A stretch of DNA of 7,814 nt from CAZFPN01 sp044370655 (GCA_044370655.1 JBILVD010000054.1:1-7814); one strand, 5' to 3'; positions 1 to 6,573 are shown, counted from the first letter of the stretch. Notes: generated from the sequence alone by a model not told the origin. A program made the numbers and translations.

Positions 1-77
1 TATCTTCCCTTTGTTATTATAGTTTAAATCCTACAAAACCAAAGGTTGATTTAAATAGAATTGTGGCTTAAACGAAG

Positions 78-867
78 TTGTGGTTATTAGATTTGGACGA
101 AGAAGATAACCCCGTTTTAAGAGAGCATAAATACCTCAAATTCATTTCAAAGACTTTATTTGATAAATGTCAGGAAGTAAAATACAAAAGAGGACACAAC
201 AGATATAAAATTACAAAGCAACCTTTTACCTTCAAAGGACTTATAAAATGCAAGTGTTGTCATTGCAGTTACAGTCCTTACGTAAAAAAGGGATATACTT
301 ATATAAGACCGAACAATACAAAAACAAAATGCCGTGTTTGTAAAAATATAAGCGAAGATCTCGTCTTGAAAGATTTAGAAGCCGAATGGAAAAGGATTGA
401 AATTCCAAAAGAAATTTTGGAAAAGAAGAGGGAGGAAATAAAGAAAGCTTTGGAAAGTGAGTTGAAAGATAAAAGTACTCTGGAATTAAATCTTAAATCC
501 GACCTTGAAAAAGTAAAAAGCCAAATAAGAAATTGGAATTTAAGGTGTGCTGAAGATCTTTCCATTACAATGAAAGAAAGACAGGAGTTCCTTGAACCTT
601 TAAAAATAAAAGAAACCGAGCTTGAACTTCAAATTCAGCACTTAAATAACGGTACTTACAAATTTGAAGTAACTTTAAACTCTTTACTTGATTTGGCAGC
701 TTGCAGCTACAAATTATTCAAAATGTTCGAGAACTGAAGAAAAAAGAGAGATTTTGAAAATTATTTTCTCGAACATTTTCTTGGAGGGCAAAACACCGCT
801 ATTTTCCTATGCAAAACCCTTTGATTTGTTCTTGAAAAAGGAAGAGTTTCCCGAATGGAGCGGGTAG
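78..867 (+). pseudogene. Large serine recombinase, 3' remnant with a frameshift
   Basis: This is the C-terminal part of a resolvase/invertase-type large serine recombinase, an enzyme that integrates and excises mobile elements. The readable frame begins at TTG 78. It shows the segment leading to FISKTLFDKCQ (residues 22-32), a zinc ribbon (cysteines around residues 58-63 and the CRVC pair at 85/88) and a long Lys/Glu-rich coiled coil (about 112-195). The frame stops at 735-737. Dropping one A from the AAAA run at 720-723 opens the next frame to 865-867 and gives the usual family ending (EEKREILKIIFSNIFLEGK, then FSYAKPFDLFLK and EWSG-stop). The catalytic domain is absent. An in-frame TAA lies at 69-71 and the other two frames of 1-77 also contain stops, so the gene is broken upstream as well or begins outside the window. 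It was probably the integrase of an element inserted at the adjacent tRNA. The family call is firm; present activity is very unlikely. Confidence 0.85.
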
Positions 868-929
868 CGGGAATCGAACCCGCCTAGCTAGCTTGGAAGG
901 CTAGAACTTTACCACTAAGCTATACCCGC
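856..929 (-). tRNA. tRNA-Gly (anticodon UCC), CCA encoded
   Basis: The reverse complement folds as a complete cloverleaf. The acceptor arms GCGGGTA/TACCCGC pair over 7 bp. The D arm holds AGTGGTA, the anticodon stem is CTAGC/GCTAG around the loop CTTCCAA (anticodon TCC), and the T arm is GCGGG-TTCGATT-CCCGC. The discriminator base is T and the CCA end is encoded at 856-858. Its 3' end lies under the last codons of the recombinase gene on the opposite strand. Sequence and structure closely match bacterial tRNA-Gly(UCC), which decodes GGA/GGG. Confidence 0.97.
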
Positions 930-944
930 AAGCATAGATGAATT

Positions 945-973
945 TTTATAAATTAATCATTTTCATTTGTCAA
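945..973 (-). promoter_or_regulatory. Promoter of tRNA-Gly
   Basis: Reading the minus strand, a perfect TTGACA (973-968) is followed after exactly 17 bases by TATAAA (950-945). Transcription would start near 938, about 9 bases before the mature tRNA 5' end at 929. This is a textbook sigma-70 arrangement with a short leader. Confidence 0.8.
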
Positions 974-997
974 GTTTTTTTTATAATTTATTCGGCA

Positions 998-1026
998 TTG
1001 ACATCTAATTATATTCATCATATCAC
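998..1026 (+). promoter_or_regulatory. Possible promoter for the zinc-ribbon ORF
   Basis: TTGACA (998-1003) is followed after 17 bases by TATCAC (1021-1026), about 25 bases before the ATG at 1052. The -10 is poor, so this is tentative. A small palindrome (AACTAA/TTAGTT, 1028-1041) followed by a T-rich stretch lies just downstream and could instead be a weak terminator. Confidence 0.35.
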
Positions 1027-1051
1027 TAACTAAAATTAGTTTTTATTTCAT

Positions 1052-1156
1052 ATGAAAGAATGTAAATTTTGTGACTCAACTCTTCTTATTAAAAGTGGTA
1101 TTATTTGGAATAAGCAGAGATACAAATGCAAGGAATGTAATAAATATGGCTCTTGA
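1052..1156 (+). pseudogene. Zinc-ribbon N-terminus of a transposase-like protein, cut by the IS
   Basis: This 34-residue ORF starts at ATG 1052. It contains two CxxC pairs (CKFC at residues 4-7, CKEC at 26-29) around SGIIWNKQRY. This is the C4 zinc-ribbon layout found at the N-terminus of IS1/IS1595-type transposases. The reading frame runs into the left inverted repeat of the neighbouring insertion sequence, which supplies the last codons and the TGA (1154-1156). Native coding therefore ends near 1146. No continuation is visible on the far side of the IS, so the rest of the gene has been lost. It is not the start of the IS's own transposase, which has an independent complete N-terminus at 1202. 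The zinc ribbon is clear; the transposase assignment is an inference. Confidence 0.6.
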
Positions 1157-1167
1157 CTAGTTAAGAA
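1147..1167 (+). repeat. IS left terminal inverted repeat
   Basis: This begins TGGCTCTTGACTAG and is an exact 21-bp reverse complement of 1866-1886. It donates the stop codon (TGA 1154-1156) to the truncated zinc-ribbon ORF. Confidence 0.9.
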
Positions 1168-1201
1168 AGTGCGTTAGTACTTAATTAACTAATAAAGATG
1201 T

Positions 1202-1876
1202 ATGAAAAATAAATATTATATTCGTTCAAGAATTTCTGAAGCTAAATTTAGAGAGGTTATAAAGTATTTTGCACTTGATATAGATGCAACAAAAACATCC
1301 CAAATAACAAATCTTAATAGAAACACTATTAACAAAATCTTTGATGGGATAAGACAGAGAATTTTGCCAGACTTTAGTATATCTGGTGCAAAATTCTCTA
1401 GCGAAATTGAGCTTGATGAGAGTTATTTTGGAGCTAAGAGAGTAAGAGGTAAAAGAGGTAGAGGGGCTGCAAGTAAAACTCCTGTATTTGGGATTAAAAA
1501 AGAAATGGAAATGTTTATGTGGAGATTGTAGAAAATTGTTCAAAAAATGAGTTAATGCCAATTATTCAGGGAAAGATACTTGAAGGAAGTGTTCTGCAAT
1601 ACTGATGGATGGAAAGCTTATGACGGATTAATTCTTAATGGATATGAGCATTATAGAGTATTCCATTCTGACAATGAATTTGCAAGGGGTAAGTGCTATG
1701 TTAATGGCATTGAAGCTTTTTGGAGCTACTGCAAAAGAAGACTTTCCAAGTTCAATGGAATTAATTCCGATAAATTCATCTTGCATTTAAAAGAAAGTGA
1801 ATTTAGATATAACAACAGAGAAAATGATTTATATCAAATTCTTCTAAAAATGATAAGAAAAAATCTTCTTAACTAG
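1202..1876 (+). pseudogene. IS1016-type transposase with two compensating frameshifts
   Basis: This is a DDE-type transposase of the IS1595 family. The N-terminus shows the RSRISEAKFREVIKYFALD segment and a helix-turn-helix (SQITNLNRNTINK). The first catalytic Asp is in ELDESYFGAKR (D72), followed by RGKRGRG. The opening frame runs to a stop at 1529-1531. Homology continues one frame back from about 1504 (NGNVYVEIVENCSKNELMPI) until about 1597, then returns to the original frame (TDGWKAYDG, HSDNEFARG, YVNGIEAFWS, KRRLSKFNG) to the TAG at 1874-1876. The first shift lies at or beside the A6G run (1496-1502). The second is repaired by removing one A of the pair 1598-1599, which restores the expected LHTDGW. 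Restored, the protein is about 224 aa, full length for the group. The stop lies inside the right inverted repeat. The gene is probably dead. Slippage at A6G could explain the first shift but not the second. Confidence 0.85.
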
Positions 1877-1886
1877 TCAAGAGCCA
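1866..1886 (-). repeat. IS right terminal inverted repeat
   Basis: This is the exact reverse complement of 1147-1167. It contains the transposase stop (TAG 1874-1876) on the plus strand. On the minus strand it contains the accidental TGA (1879-1877) that now ends the truncated neighbouring gene. Confidence 0.9.
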
Positions 1887-2485
1887 AAGTTTAAAGGCAA
1901 CAAATAAGTTATATCGTTTTTAACATACCTAAACTCCCCTTTTAAGCCTATCTTTTCCATTATACCAATTGTATATTTGCAAATATCTTCATCAATAATA
2001 TTCTGCACCATATCGCTAATTCTATCCGCCCCTATGCCTTCTTCAAGTAAGGCTAAAAATGGTAAAACAGCAGGGTTTTGCTTTGCCTTTTCTGCAATTT
2101 CCTTTGCACTTTGAAGGATTTTTTCATTAAGTTCAGCTCCGCTCCCACTTCCGCTAATGTTGTCGCCCCCGTATCCAAGGCAAGTGTGTTTATATTCAGG
2201 AAACTTAAGTAGTTTTCTAACTGCTTTAAAGCATTTATCGTTTTCATCTTTAGAAGAAAGCAAAAGCATTAAACAATTTGAAAAGAAGTCGTGATAATGC
2301 TTATAAGCATTTTGCATAATTTCACTCCCGCTTTTCTTTAAAAGCAAAGGTTCTACAAAAAGTTTTGTATCAAAATTGATTATAGGGTCAAAACAACCTA
2401 ATTCTGTTAATTTTTCAGGTGGAATATTGAAGTATTGAGAAAAATAAATAGGCTTTACTTTCTTTCCTTGTTTTACTGCTTTCAT
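1877..2485 (-). pseudogene. Unrecognised protein, 3' end removed by the IS
   Basis: I cannot name this protein. From ATG 2485 it gives about 202 residues; a TTG at 2524 would add 13, but that codon lies inside the predicted -10 box, so ATG 2485 is preferred. Notable segments, in order, are YFNIPPEKLTELGCFDP, NFDTKLFVEPLLL, LLKFPEYKHTCLGYGG, ISGSGSGAELNEKIL and LLEEGIGADRISDMV. They look like conserved motifs of a globular cytoplasmic protein, and I have a vague, unverified memory of similar motifs in uncharacterised proteins of longer length near defence genes. The final residues (FGS-stop) are encoded across the IS boundary and within the inverted repeat, so the natural C-terminus is missing. 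It has no membrane segment or signal peptide. It lies on the same strand as doc, 107 bp downstream of it, with its own promoter. Confidence 0.6.
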
Positions 2486-2523
2486 TTTAATTGCAATTTT
2501 ACTTTTAAAATTAATATAGTTCA

Positions 2524-2552
2524 ATTATATATAAGTTTAATGTAATTTTAAA
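2524..2552 (-). promoter_or_regulatory. Promoter of the truncated unknown gene
   Basis: On the minus strand, TTTAAA (2552-2547) is followed after 17 bases by a perfect TATAAT (2529-2524). Transcription would start near 2517, giving a leader of about 30 bases before ATG 2485. This supports ATG 2485 over the TTG that coincides with the -10 box. Confidence 0.55.
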
Positions 2553-2592
2553 CGAGAAGAATTCAAGGAAGAGGAAGAAAAAAGCTTCTAAA

Positions 2593-2970
2593 TCAAGTTG
2601 CTACATCTAACCTTTTTAAATACTTGCTTAATTCCGAAAGTGATATCTTTGAATTTGCAACACCAACCATCATCTCAACTGCTTCGTCTTCGGGGAAGTG
2701 AAGTTTGATTGAATGAAGTTCAAGGAAGGCATTCATACAGGCAAAGCCCGTCCTTTTGTTGCCGTCTAAAAAGCCGTGATTTTTAATTAAAGAAATTGCA
2801 TAACAGGAAGCTATATCATAAACATCAGCATTTTGATAAAAATACAAATTTTGCGGGTTTAAAATGGCAGATTTAATTAAACCTTTATCCCGAACAATAT
2901 GCAAACCTCCCCAGTTTGCAGTAACAATTTTGTTTATCAAAACAACCTCTTCAAAGCTTAAAAAAATCAT
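2593..2970 (-). CDS. doc: Doc-family toxin (Fic/DOC fold, death-on-curing)
   Basis: The protein is a 125-residue Fic/DOC-fold toxin. It carries HGFLDGNKRTG at residues 65-75, matching the Doc signature HxFxD(A/G)NKRT with catalytic His65, Asp69, Asn71, Lys72 and Arg73. Length and motif position agree with phage P1 Doc (126 aa), which phosphorylates elongation factor Tu and halts translation. The Lys in place of the second Gly of the Fic motif points to Doc-type kinase activity rather than AMPylation. ATG 2970 is chosen because it follows the antitoxin stop by 4 bases and gives the family length; a TTG at 2988 would overlap the antitoxin and add 6 residues. It is co-transcribed with the upstream antitoxin. 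The frame is intact with no missing key residue, so it is probably active. Confidence 0.9.
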   Translation of the reverse strand: MIFLSFEEVVLINKIVTANWGGLHIVRDKGLIKSAILNPQNLYFYQNADVYDIASCYAISLIKNHGFLDGNKRTGFACMNAFLELHSIKLHFPEDEAVEMMVGVANSKISLSELSKYLKRLDVAT

Positions 2971-2974
2971 TTTC

Positions 2975-3178
2975 TTATTTATCGGCAAGTTTTTTTAGTA
3001 TCCCTTCGTTTCTTGTGATGGAAGCAAGAATAACATCCTCCCTTCTTTTTTTATCGTTGATTATAAAGCTTTTAATTGCATCCGTATCCGTTTTTATTTT
3101 ATTTGCGTGTTTGTAATTTTGAATATAATCCCACTCTTCCTGTGAAAATGAAATTAACTTTTTTATTTGAGACTTCAT
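2975..3178 (-). CDS. Ribbon-helix-helix antitoxin partner of Doc
   Basis: This small basic protein of 67 residues lies directly upstream of doc, with 4 bases between its TAA and doc's ATG. It has the ribbon-helix-helix pattern: a short strand (KKLISFS), helix A (QEEWDYIQNYKHANK), a turn, then helix B (TDTDAIKSFIIND), followed by a charged tail (DKKRREDVILASITRNEGIL) suited to wrapping a toxin. It would bind DNA as a dimer through its N-terminus and neutralise Doc through its C-terminus. ATG 3178 is preferred over the in-frame GTG at 3232. The GTG overlaps the stop of the preceding gene, and translation from it would read through the -10 box and palindrome. The usual Doc partner is Phd, a different fold, so this pairing is less common. 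The antitoxin role is inferred mainly from position and size. Confidence 0.75.
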   Translation of the reverse strand: MKSQIKKLISFSQEEWDYIQNYKHANKIKTDTDAIKSFIINDKKRREDVILASITRNEGILKKLADK

Positions 3179-3183
3179 AAAAT

Positions 3184-3216
3184 ATATATAACATATACTG
3201 TGTATATCATATATAT
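3184..3216 (-). promoter_or_regulatory. 33-bp palindromic operator of the toxin-antitoxin operon
   Basis: An imperfect palindrome is centred on 3200. Its 15-base arms (3184-3198 and 3202-3216) match at 13 of 15 positions around a 3-base centre, and the inner core ATATAC-TGT-GTATAT is perfect. It covers the -10 box and reaches to within a few bases of the antitoxin start. This is where a ribbon-helix-helix antitoxin, alone or with its toxin, would be expected to repress its own operon. Confidence 0.65.
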
Positions 3217-3229
3217 TCTTAGATGTCAA
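3201..3229 (-). promoter_or_regulatory. Promoter of the antitoxin-doc operon
   Basis: On the minus strand a perfect TTGACA (3229-3224) is followed after 17 bases by TATACA (3206-3201). The -35 box begins 2 bases past the stop codon of the restriction-modification gene. The pair can therefore be expressed independently of that gene, though read-through is also possible as no terminator is visible between them. Confidence 0.7.
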
Positions 3230-3231
3230 CA

Positions 3232-6200
3232 CTAACTTGCACTTTCAATAATTTCAATTTCTTCTTCCGTTAGGTTGTAAAGCTTGTAGACCATTACATC
3301 AATTTCGTTATCAGTTTTGTTGATTTGATTTTGCAAAGCGAGGGCTTTTTTCTTTTCTTCTTCAAAATGCTTAATCCATTCTGATTTTGCACTGAGGGAG
3401 AGATTTTTATTTTGCTTTGCAACTTCAGCAAAAAATTCATCCACCTTTAAATTGTGCCAGTTTTCCAGTTTTTTTGTGATATTTAAAATTCTAAGGTCGG
3501 CAGAAAGAAGCTTTAAAAAACTAGAGGAAAGTTCATTGAATTGCTTTGTTAAAGCAAGCATTTCTTGTGCTTTTTTAACAAAAGGCTCTTGTTCTTCCTG
3601 TGAAATTTTAGGGATTGGAAGCTGTTCCAAATTATTCGTTTTTAATTCACCTGCGATACCACCTCCCATATAAAATTTCACAAATGCAAAGTAGACTAAT
3701 TTTGAATTTAAAATACATGTTAAATATTTTATATCTTTGCCGACAATAATATTGCCAGGTGCAAGAACATATTGTTTATCATCATTAAATGCAAAAGCTG
3801 ATTCTTTCGTCATTATACAAGGCCACACAATCTTTTCCTTCCCAAAATCCTCATAATATGCAATATTATCTTGAATTTCAAACCATTTGTAAGAACCAGC
3901 TTTCCTTCCCTTTTTTTCGTTATTATTTTTAGGCTTTAAGTCCTCATAATATTGCATTAAATGATTTTTAATTGCAGGAAATTTTTCAATATCAGCCCCC
4001 CTACGAGTAAAAATAATCCACAAATCAGCCCATTCATAGCCATATCTTGAAACATCCCTCCCTCTCAAAACAGGTTTTATAATTTCTTCACTTTTAGGGT
4101 CTTTTTTGCAAAGTTCTTCTTTTGTTTTTGTATCTATTATAAAAGCATCGTTAAAGCCTGTTTTAATGCCATAATTAATTTTAACATCCCAGTTTTTTAA
4201 GGGCTTTCCTAGTTTTTCCATCTTTTGCTTTATGCTTCTTTCCAAATTTCCCCCTTCAATGTTAAAAATATCCTTGCTTAAGTTTTTGCTTTCAAATTCA
4301 TGCAAATTTTTTAAATTATCTCCCACTTCAAAGGTGTAGCCTTGTGCTTTTTGCCTCTTAAAAATTAATATGTTTGAGTCAACTGATGCTGTTTCAAAAA
4401 TCTTTTCCCCTTTAAAATCAATAAATTTTTCAATTTTTGTGTCTCTAAGAATGAAGTTTCTTAACTTTTCCCCATATTTTGCCCTCATCCATTTGTTTGA
4501 AGTAATAAAGCCGAGGCGACCGTTTGGCTTTAAAATGTTGCAACCTTTTTCGTAAAAATAACAGTAAAGGTCTGCCGTGCCAGAATAAACCTCGTATTCA
4601 TCTTCCAAAATTCTTTTCATCTCTCCTAATCTTTCCTGCCTTACATATGGCGGGTTTCCAACCACAACATCAAAGCCACCATTTGCAAAAACTTCTGGAA
4701 ATTCCTTTTGCCATTTAAAATTAACAGTAACCTCAACCCCTTTTTCAATTGCCTCTTCTTTTGAGTTATAATTTAGTATATCTATATTTTTTACAAATGT
4801 TTCACCCTTTCTTTCACTTTTATTGTAAGTTCTTGTTAATTTTTCGTTATCAATTACGCTATCACCAATTTTAATTGTGTTTTCTAAACTTATTAAGGGA
4901 GAATTTTTAGAAACACTTTGAAGCCAAAGGGAAAGCTTTGTAATTCCTATTGAACCGATGTTTATATCAACTCCGTAAATGTTGTTTTTGAGTATATCTT
5001 CCTCCTTAAAATCAACGCCCGTTTCTTGCCATTTTTCCTTTAAAAACTGGAACACTTCAACGAGAAAAGCACCTGAACCACAGGCAGGGTCGCAAATTGT
5101 AATTTGTTTAAGTTTTTCTACATATTCTTTTGTTGTTTTGCTTTCGCTCTTCCATTCTTGCAAGGTTTTTCCTATCGTATTCTCAATTATGTATCTTGTT
5201 ATTTCCTTTGGGGTGTAAAAAATGCCGTCTTTTTTTCTTTGGCCTGTGTTTTCTTCTGCTTCTTTTTCAAGATCTGTTATTGATTGTTCAAAAATATGCC
5301 CTAAAATATTAACATCAAGTTCGCTTGTGAAATCATACTGATAAAGCCCTGCGAGTTGATTAAATGCTTCTTCTGAAATTTCAAGTGATTTTAAATCTTC
5401 ATCCTCGGCAAAAAGCCCACCATTTAGCTTTGGAATGCCTGCCGTTTCTGGCTTACCTGTGTTTAAAAGTTCAAATAACTTGTTAAGCCTTTCTTTAAAA
5501 GTGTAATCTTCATCATAAAGCCTTTTTTCAACTTTTTCTCTTAGTAGAATTTCTTTTTTAATGCAGAAGGCAATAAATAACATTCTATCAAGAAGTTTTT
5601 GGGATATGTAGAGATAATCTCTAGAGGTAAGTGTTTTTTCCTTATTTGTCTTAATTAATTCTTCTTTAATTATGGTTCTTTTCTTTTTATACTTTTGGTA
5701 AAATTCATTTTCAATTTCAACTAATGTTTTTGGCTTTACAAGGCTGTATATGGGGGATTGCCTTTGCACTTTAGTAAAAAGCCTATCTTTTGCAAGCAAG
5801 AAGCGGAATTCCTTTCTTTTTTCCTTGCTTTCTGCAAGTTCTTCAATATTAAAGAGATGGTATTTGCCTTGAAAATCTTTATAAAGCCTAATTTCCTTAA
5901 AATTACTCAAAATAACCCATTCAACTCCTTGAATTTTAGATGTATAACTAAAAGCTTGCTCAACAGGGGTTTTGCCATCGTTTTGTTTGTTATCAAGATT
6001 TATTGATTTGCCTTTAAGCTCAATAACCACTCTAACATCTTGTTTTTCGTTAAAGAAGCCTAGCACGCCATCAGGCTTTTTTCCATCAACTTCGGTTTTA
6101 ATTTCTTTTTCAATGTTGTATTCTCCGTCTCTTTTGTATTTATATCCTAAGATATCACCAAATATTTCATTTAAAAAGTCGGACTGCAACTGCTCCTCCT

Positions 6201-6327
6201 TTCCTTTTGCTTTAACCCATCTTTCAAAAATTTCTTTTGCTTTTAAATCATCTGTTTCTTTAAAATCGGCATAACTTTGGGTAGCTTTGAGTAATGCTTG
6301 CTCGTTAAATAAATTACCTTTGCTCAT
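3232..6327 (-). CDS. Type IIG restriction-modification enzyme (Eco57I-like)
   Basis: This single 1031-residue chain is predicted to cut DNA and methylate adenine at the same recognition site. The N-terminal nuclease of the PD-(D/E)xK type shows KPDG (D86) and IELKG (E103, K105). A helical connector precedes the methyltransferase: motif X GIFYTP (368-373), the SAM-binding motif I DPACGSGAF (413-421), YGVDIN (451-456) and the catalytic motif IV NPPY (558-561), which marks N6-adenine methylation. A target-recognition region of the TaqI/Eco57I C-terminal kind spans about 700-910 (LRGRDVSRY, LNSKLVYF, LPIP). The end (VYKLYNLTEEEIEIIE) is the usual one for the family. All motifs are intact and the 3.1-kb frame is unbroken. 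ATG 6327 gives a natural start, though no clear Shine-Dalgarno precedes it. No separate specificity or methylase gene lies nearby, as expected for a self-contained enzyme. The target sequence cannot be read from the protein. Confidence 0.92.
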   Translation of the reverse strand: MSKGNLFNEQALLKATQSYADFKETDDLKAKEIFERWVKAKGKEEQLQSDFLNEIFGDILGYKYKRDGEYNIEKEIKTEVDGKKPDGVLGFFNEKQDVRVVIELKGKSINLDNKQNDGKTPVEQAFSYTSKIQGVEWVILSNFKEIRLYKDFQGKYHLFNIEELAESKEKRKEFRFLLAKDRLFTKVQRQSPIYSLVKPKTLVEIENEFYQKYKKKRTIIKEELIKTNKEKTLTSRDYLYISQKLLDRMLFIAFCIKKEILLREKVEKRLYDEDYTFKERLNKLFELLNTGKPETAGIPKLNGGLFAEDEDLKSLEISEEAFNQLAGLYQYDFTSELDVNILGHIFEQSITDLEKEAEENTGQRKKDGIFYTPKEITRYIIENTIGKTLQEWKSESKTTKEYVEKLKQITICDPACGSGAFLVEVFQFLKEKWQETGVDFKEEDILKNNIYGVDINIGSIGITKLSLWLQSVSKNSPLISLENTIKIGDSVIDNEKLTRTYNKSERKGETFVKNIDILNYNSKEEAIEKGVEVTVNFKWQKEFPEVFANGGFDVVVGNPPYVRQERLGEMKRILEDEYEVYSGTADLYCYFYEKGCNILKPNGRLGFITSNKWMRAKYGEKLRNFILRDTKIEKFIDFKGEKIFETASVDSNILIFKRQKAQGYTFEVGDNLKNLHEFESKNLSKDIFNIEGGNLERSIKQKMEKLGKPLKNWDVKINYGIKTGFNDAFIIDTKTKEELCKKDPKSEEIIKPVLRGRDVSRYGYEWADLWIIFTRRGADIEKFPAIKNHLMQYYEDLKPKNNNEKKGRKAGSYKWFEIQDNIAYYEDFGKEKIVWPCIMTKESAFAFNDDKQYVLAPGNIIVGKDIKYLTCILNSKLVYFAFVKFYMGGGIAGELKTNNLEQLPIPKISQEEQEPFVKKAQEMLALTKQFNELSSSFLKLLSADLRILNITKKLENWHNLKVDEFFAEVAKQNKNLSLSAKSEWIKHFEEEKKKALALQNQINKTDNEIDVMVYKLYNLTEEEIEIIESAS

Positions 6328-6485
6328 TTTATAAAATTACAATTTTTGAAAGTTTTAAACAACAAATAATTAAAATGCAATAACCTTATATTTAACTAGA
6401 AAAAATAAAAGTGCCAGCTAAAGGTTAAATTTATTTATACTAAAGCCAAAACTTATAACTTCGTATATATGATTAGTTTGGATTG

Positions 6486-6522
6486 TTTTAAGGAGGGGGA
6501 GCCATGATTTCTCCCTTTAAAA
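6486..6522. repeat. Inverted repeat around a strong Shine-Dalgarno site
   Basis: The inner arms GGGAG (6497-6501) and CTCCC (6511-6515) and the outer arms TTTTAA (6486-6491) and TTAAAA (6517-6522) can pair, leaving GGAGG mostly in a bulge. In a plus-strand transcript this hairpin would enclose the ribosome site and start of the 16-codon ORF, which could affect translation. It is not followed by a T-run on either strand, so it is not a typical terminator. Confidence 0.4.
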
Positions 6523-6554
6523 TCAAGGCTTTTATCAAATTCTCAACTTTATAA
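6504..6554 (+). CDS. Possible 16-residue small ORF with a strong ribosome site
   Basis: AAGGAGG (6490-6496) sits 7 bases before ATG 6504. It is the strongest Shine-Dalgarno sequence in the window, better than that of any established gene here. The peptide is MISPFKIKAFIKFSTL, small, basic and hydrophobic, ending at TAA 6552-6554. TATGAT at 6468-6473 could be a -10 box, but there is no matching -35. It could be a leader peptide, a small protein or a relic of a lost gene's start. Function is unknown and the call rests only on the ribosome site. Confidence 0.25.
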   Translation: MISPFKIKAFIKFSTL

Positions 6555-6573
6555 AAATGAAAGTAAAATTTCT

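Larger units (their letters stand above)
1147..1886 (+). mobile_element. IS1016-like insertion sequence (IS1595 family), 740 bp
   Basis: The element is bounded by perfect 21-bp inverted repeats (1147-1167 and 1866-1886) and contains one transposase gene that nearly fills it. About 740 bp with a single ORF of about 224 residues fits the IS1016 group. IS1595-family elements usually leave an 8-bp target duplication. The flanks here (ATAAATAT on the left, AAAGTTTA on the right) are not identical in any nearby register. The two flanks carry remnants of different genes on opposite strands. The copy therefore seems to have taken part in a deletion or recombination after insertion. Confidence 0.85.

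Noticed and set aside
1226..1561. 111-codon open frame on the minus strand opposite the transposase
   Set aside because: It is antisense to a clearly homologous transposase and has no motif or ribosome site of its own.
2053..2247. 64-codon minus-strand frame overlapping the truncated unknown gene
   Set aside because: It is the shifted shadow of the longer frame, whose motifs look conserved; the shadow has none.
3452..6274. Several plus-strand open frames opposite the restriction gene
   Set aside because: All are antisense shadows of the intact 1031-residue gene, Phe/Ser-rich as expected for the complement of Lys/Glu-rich coding sequence.
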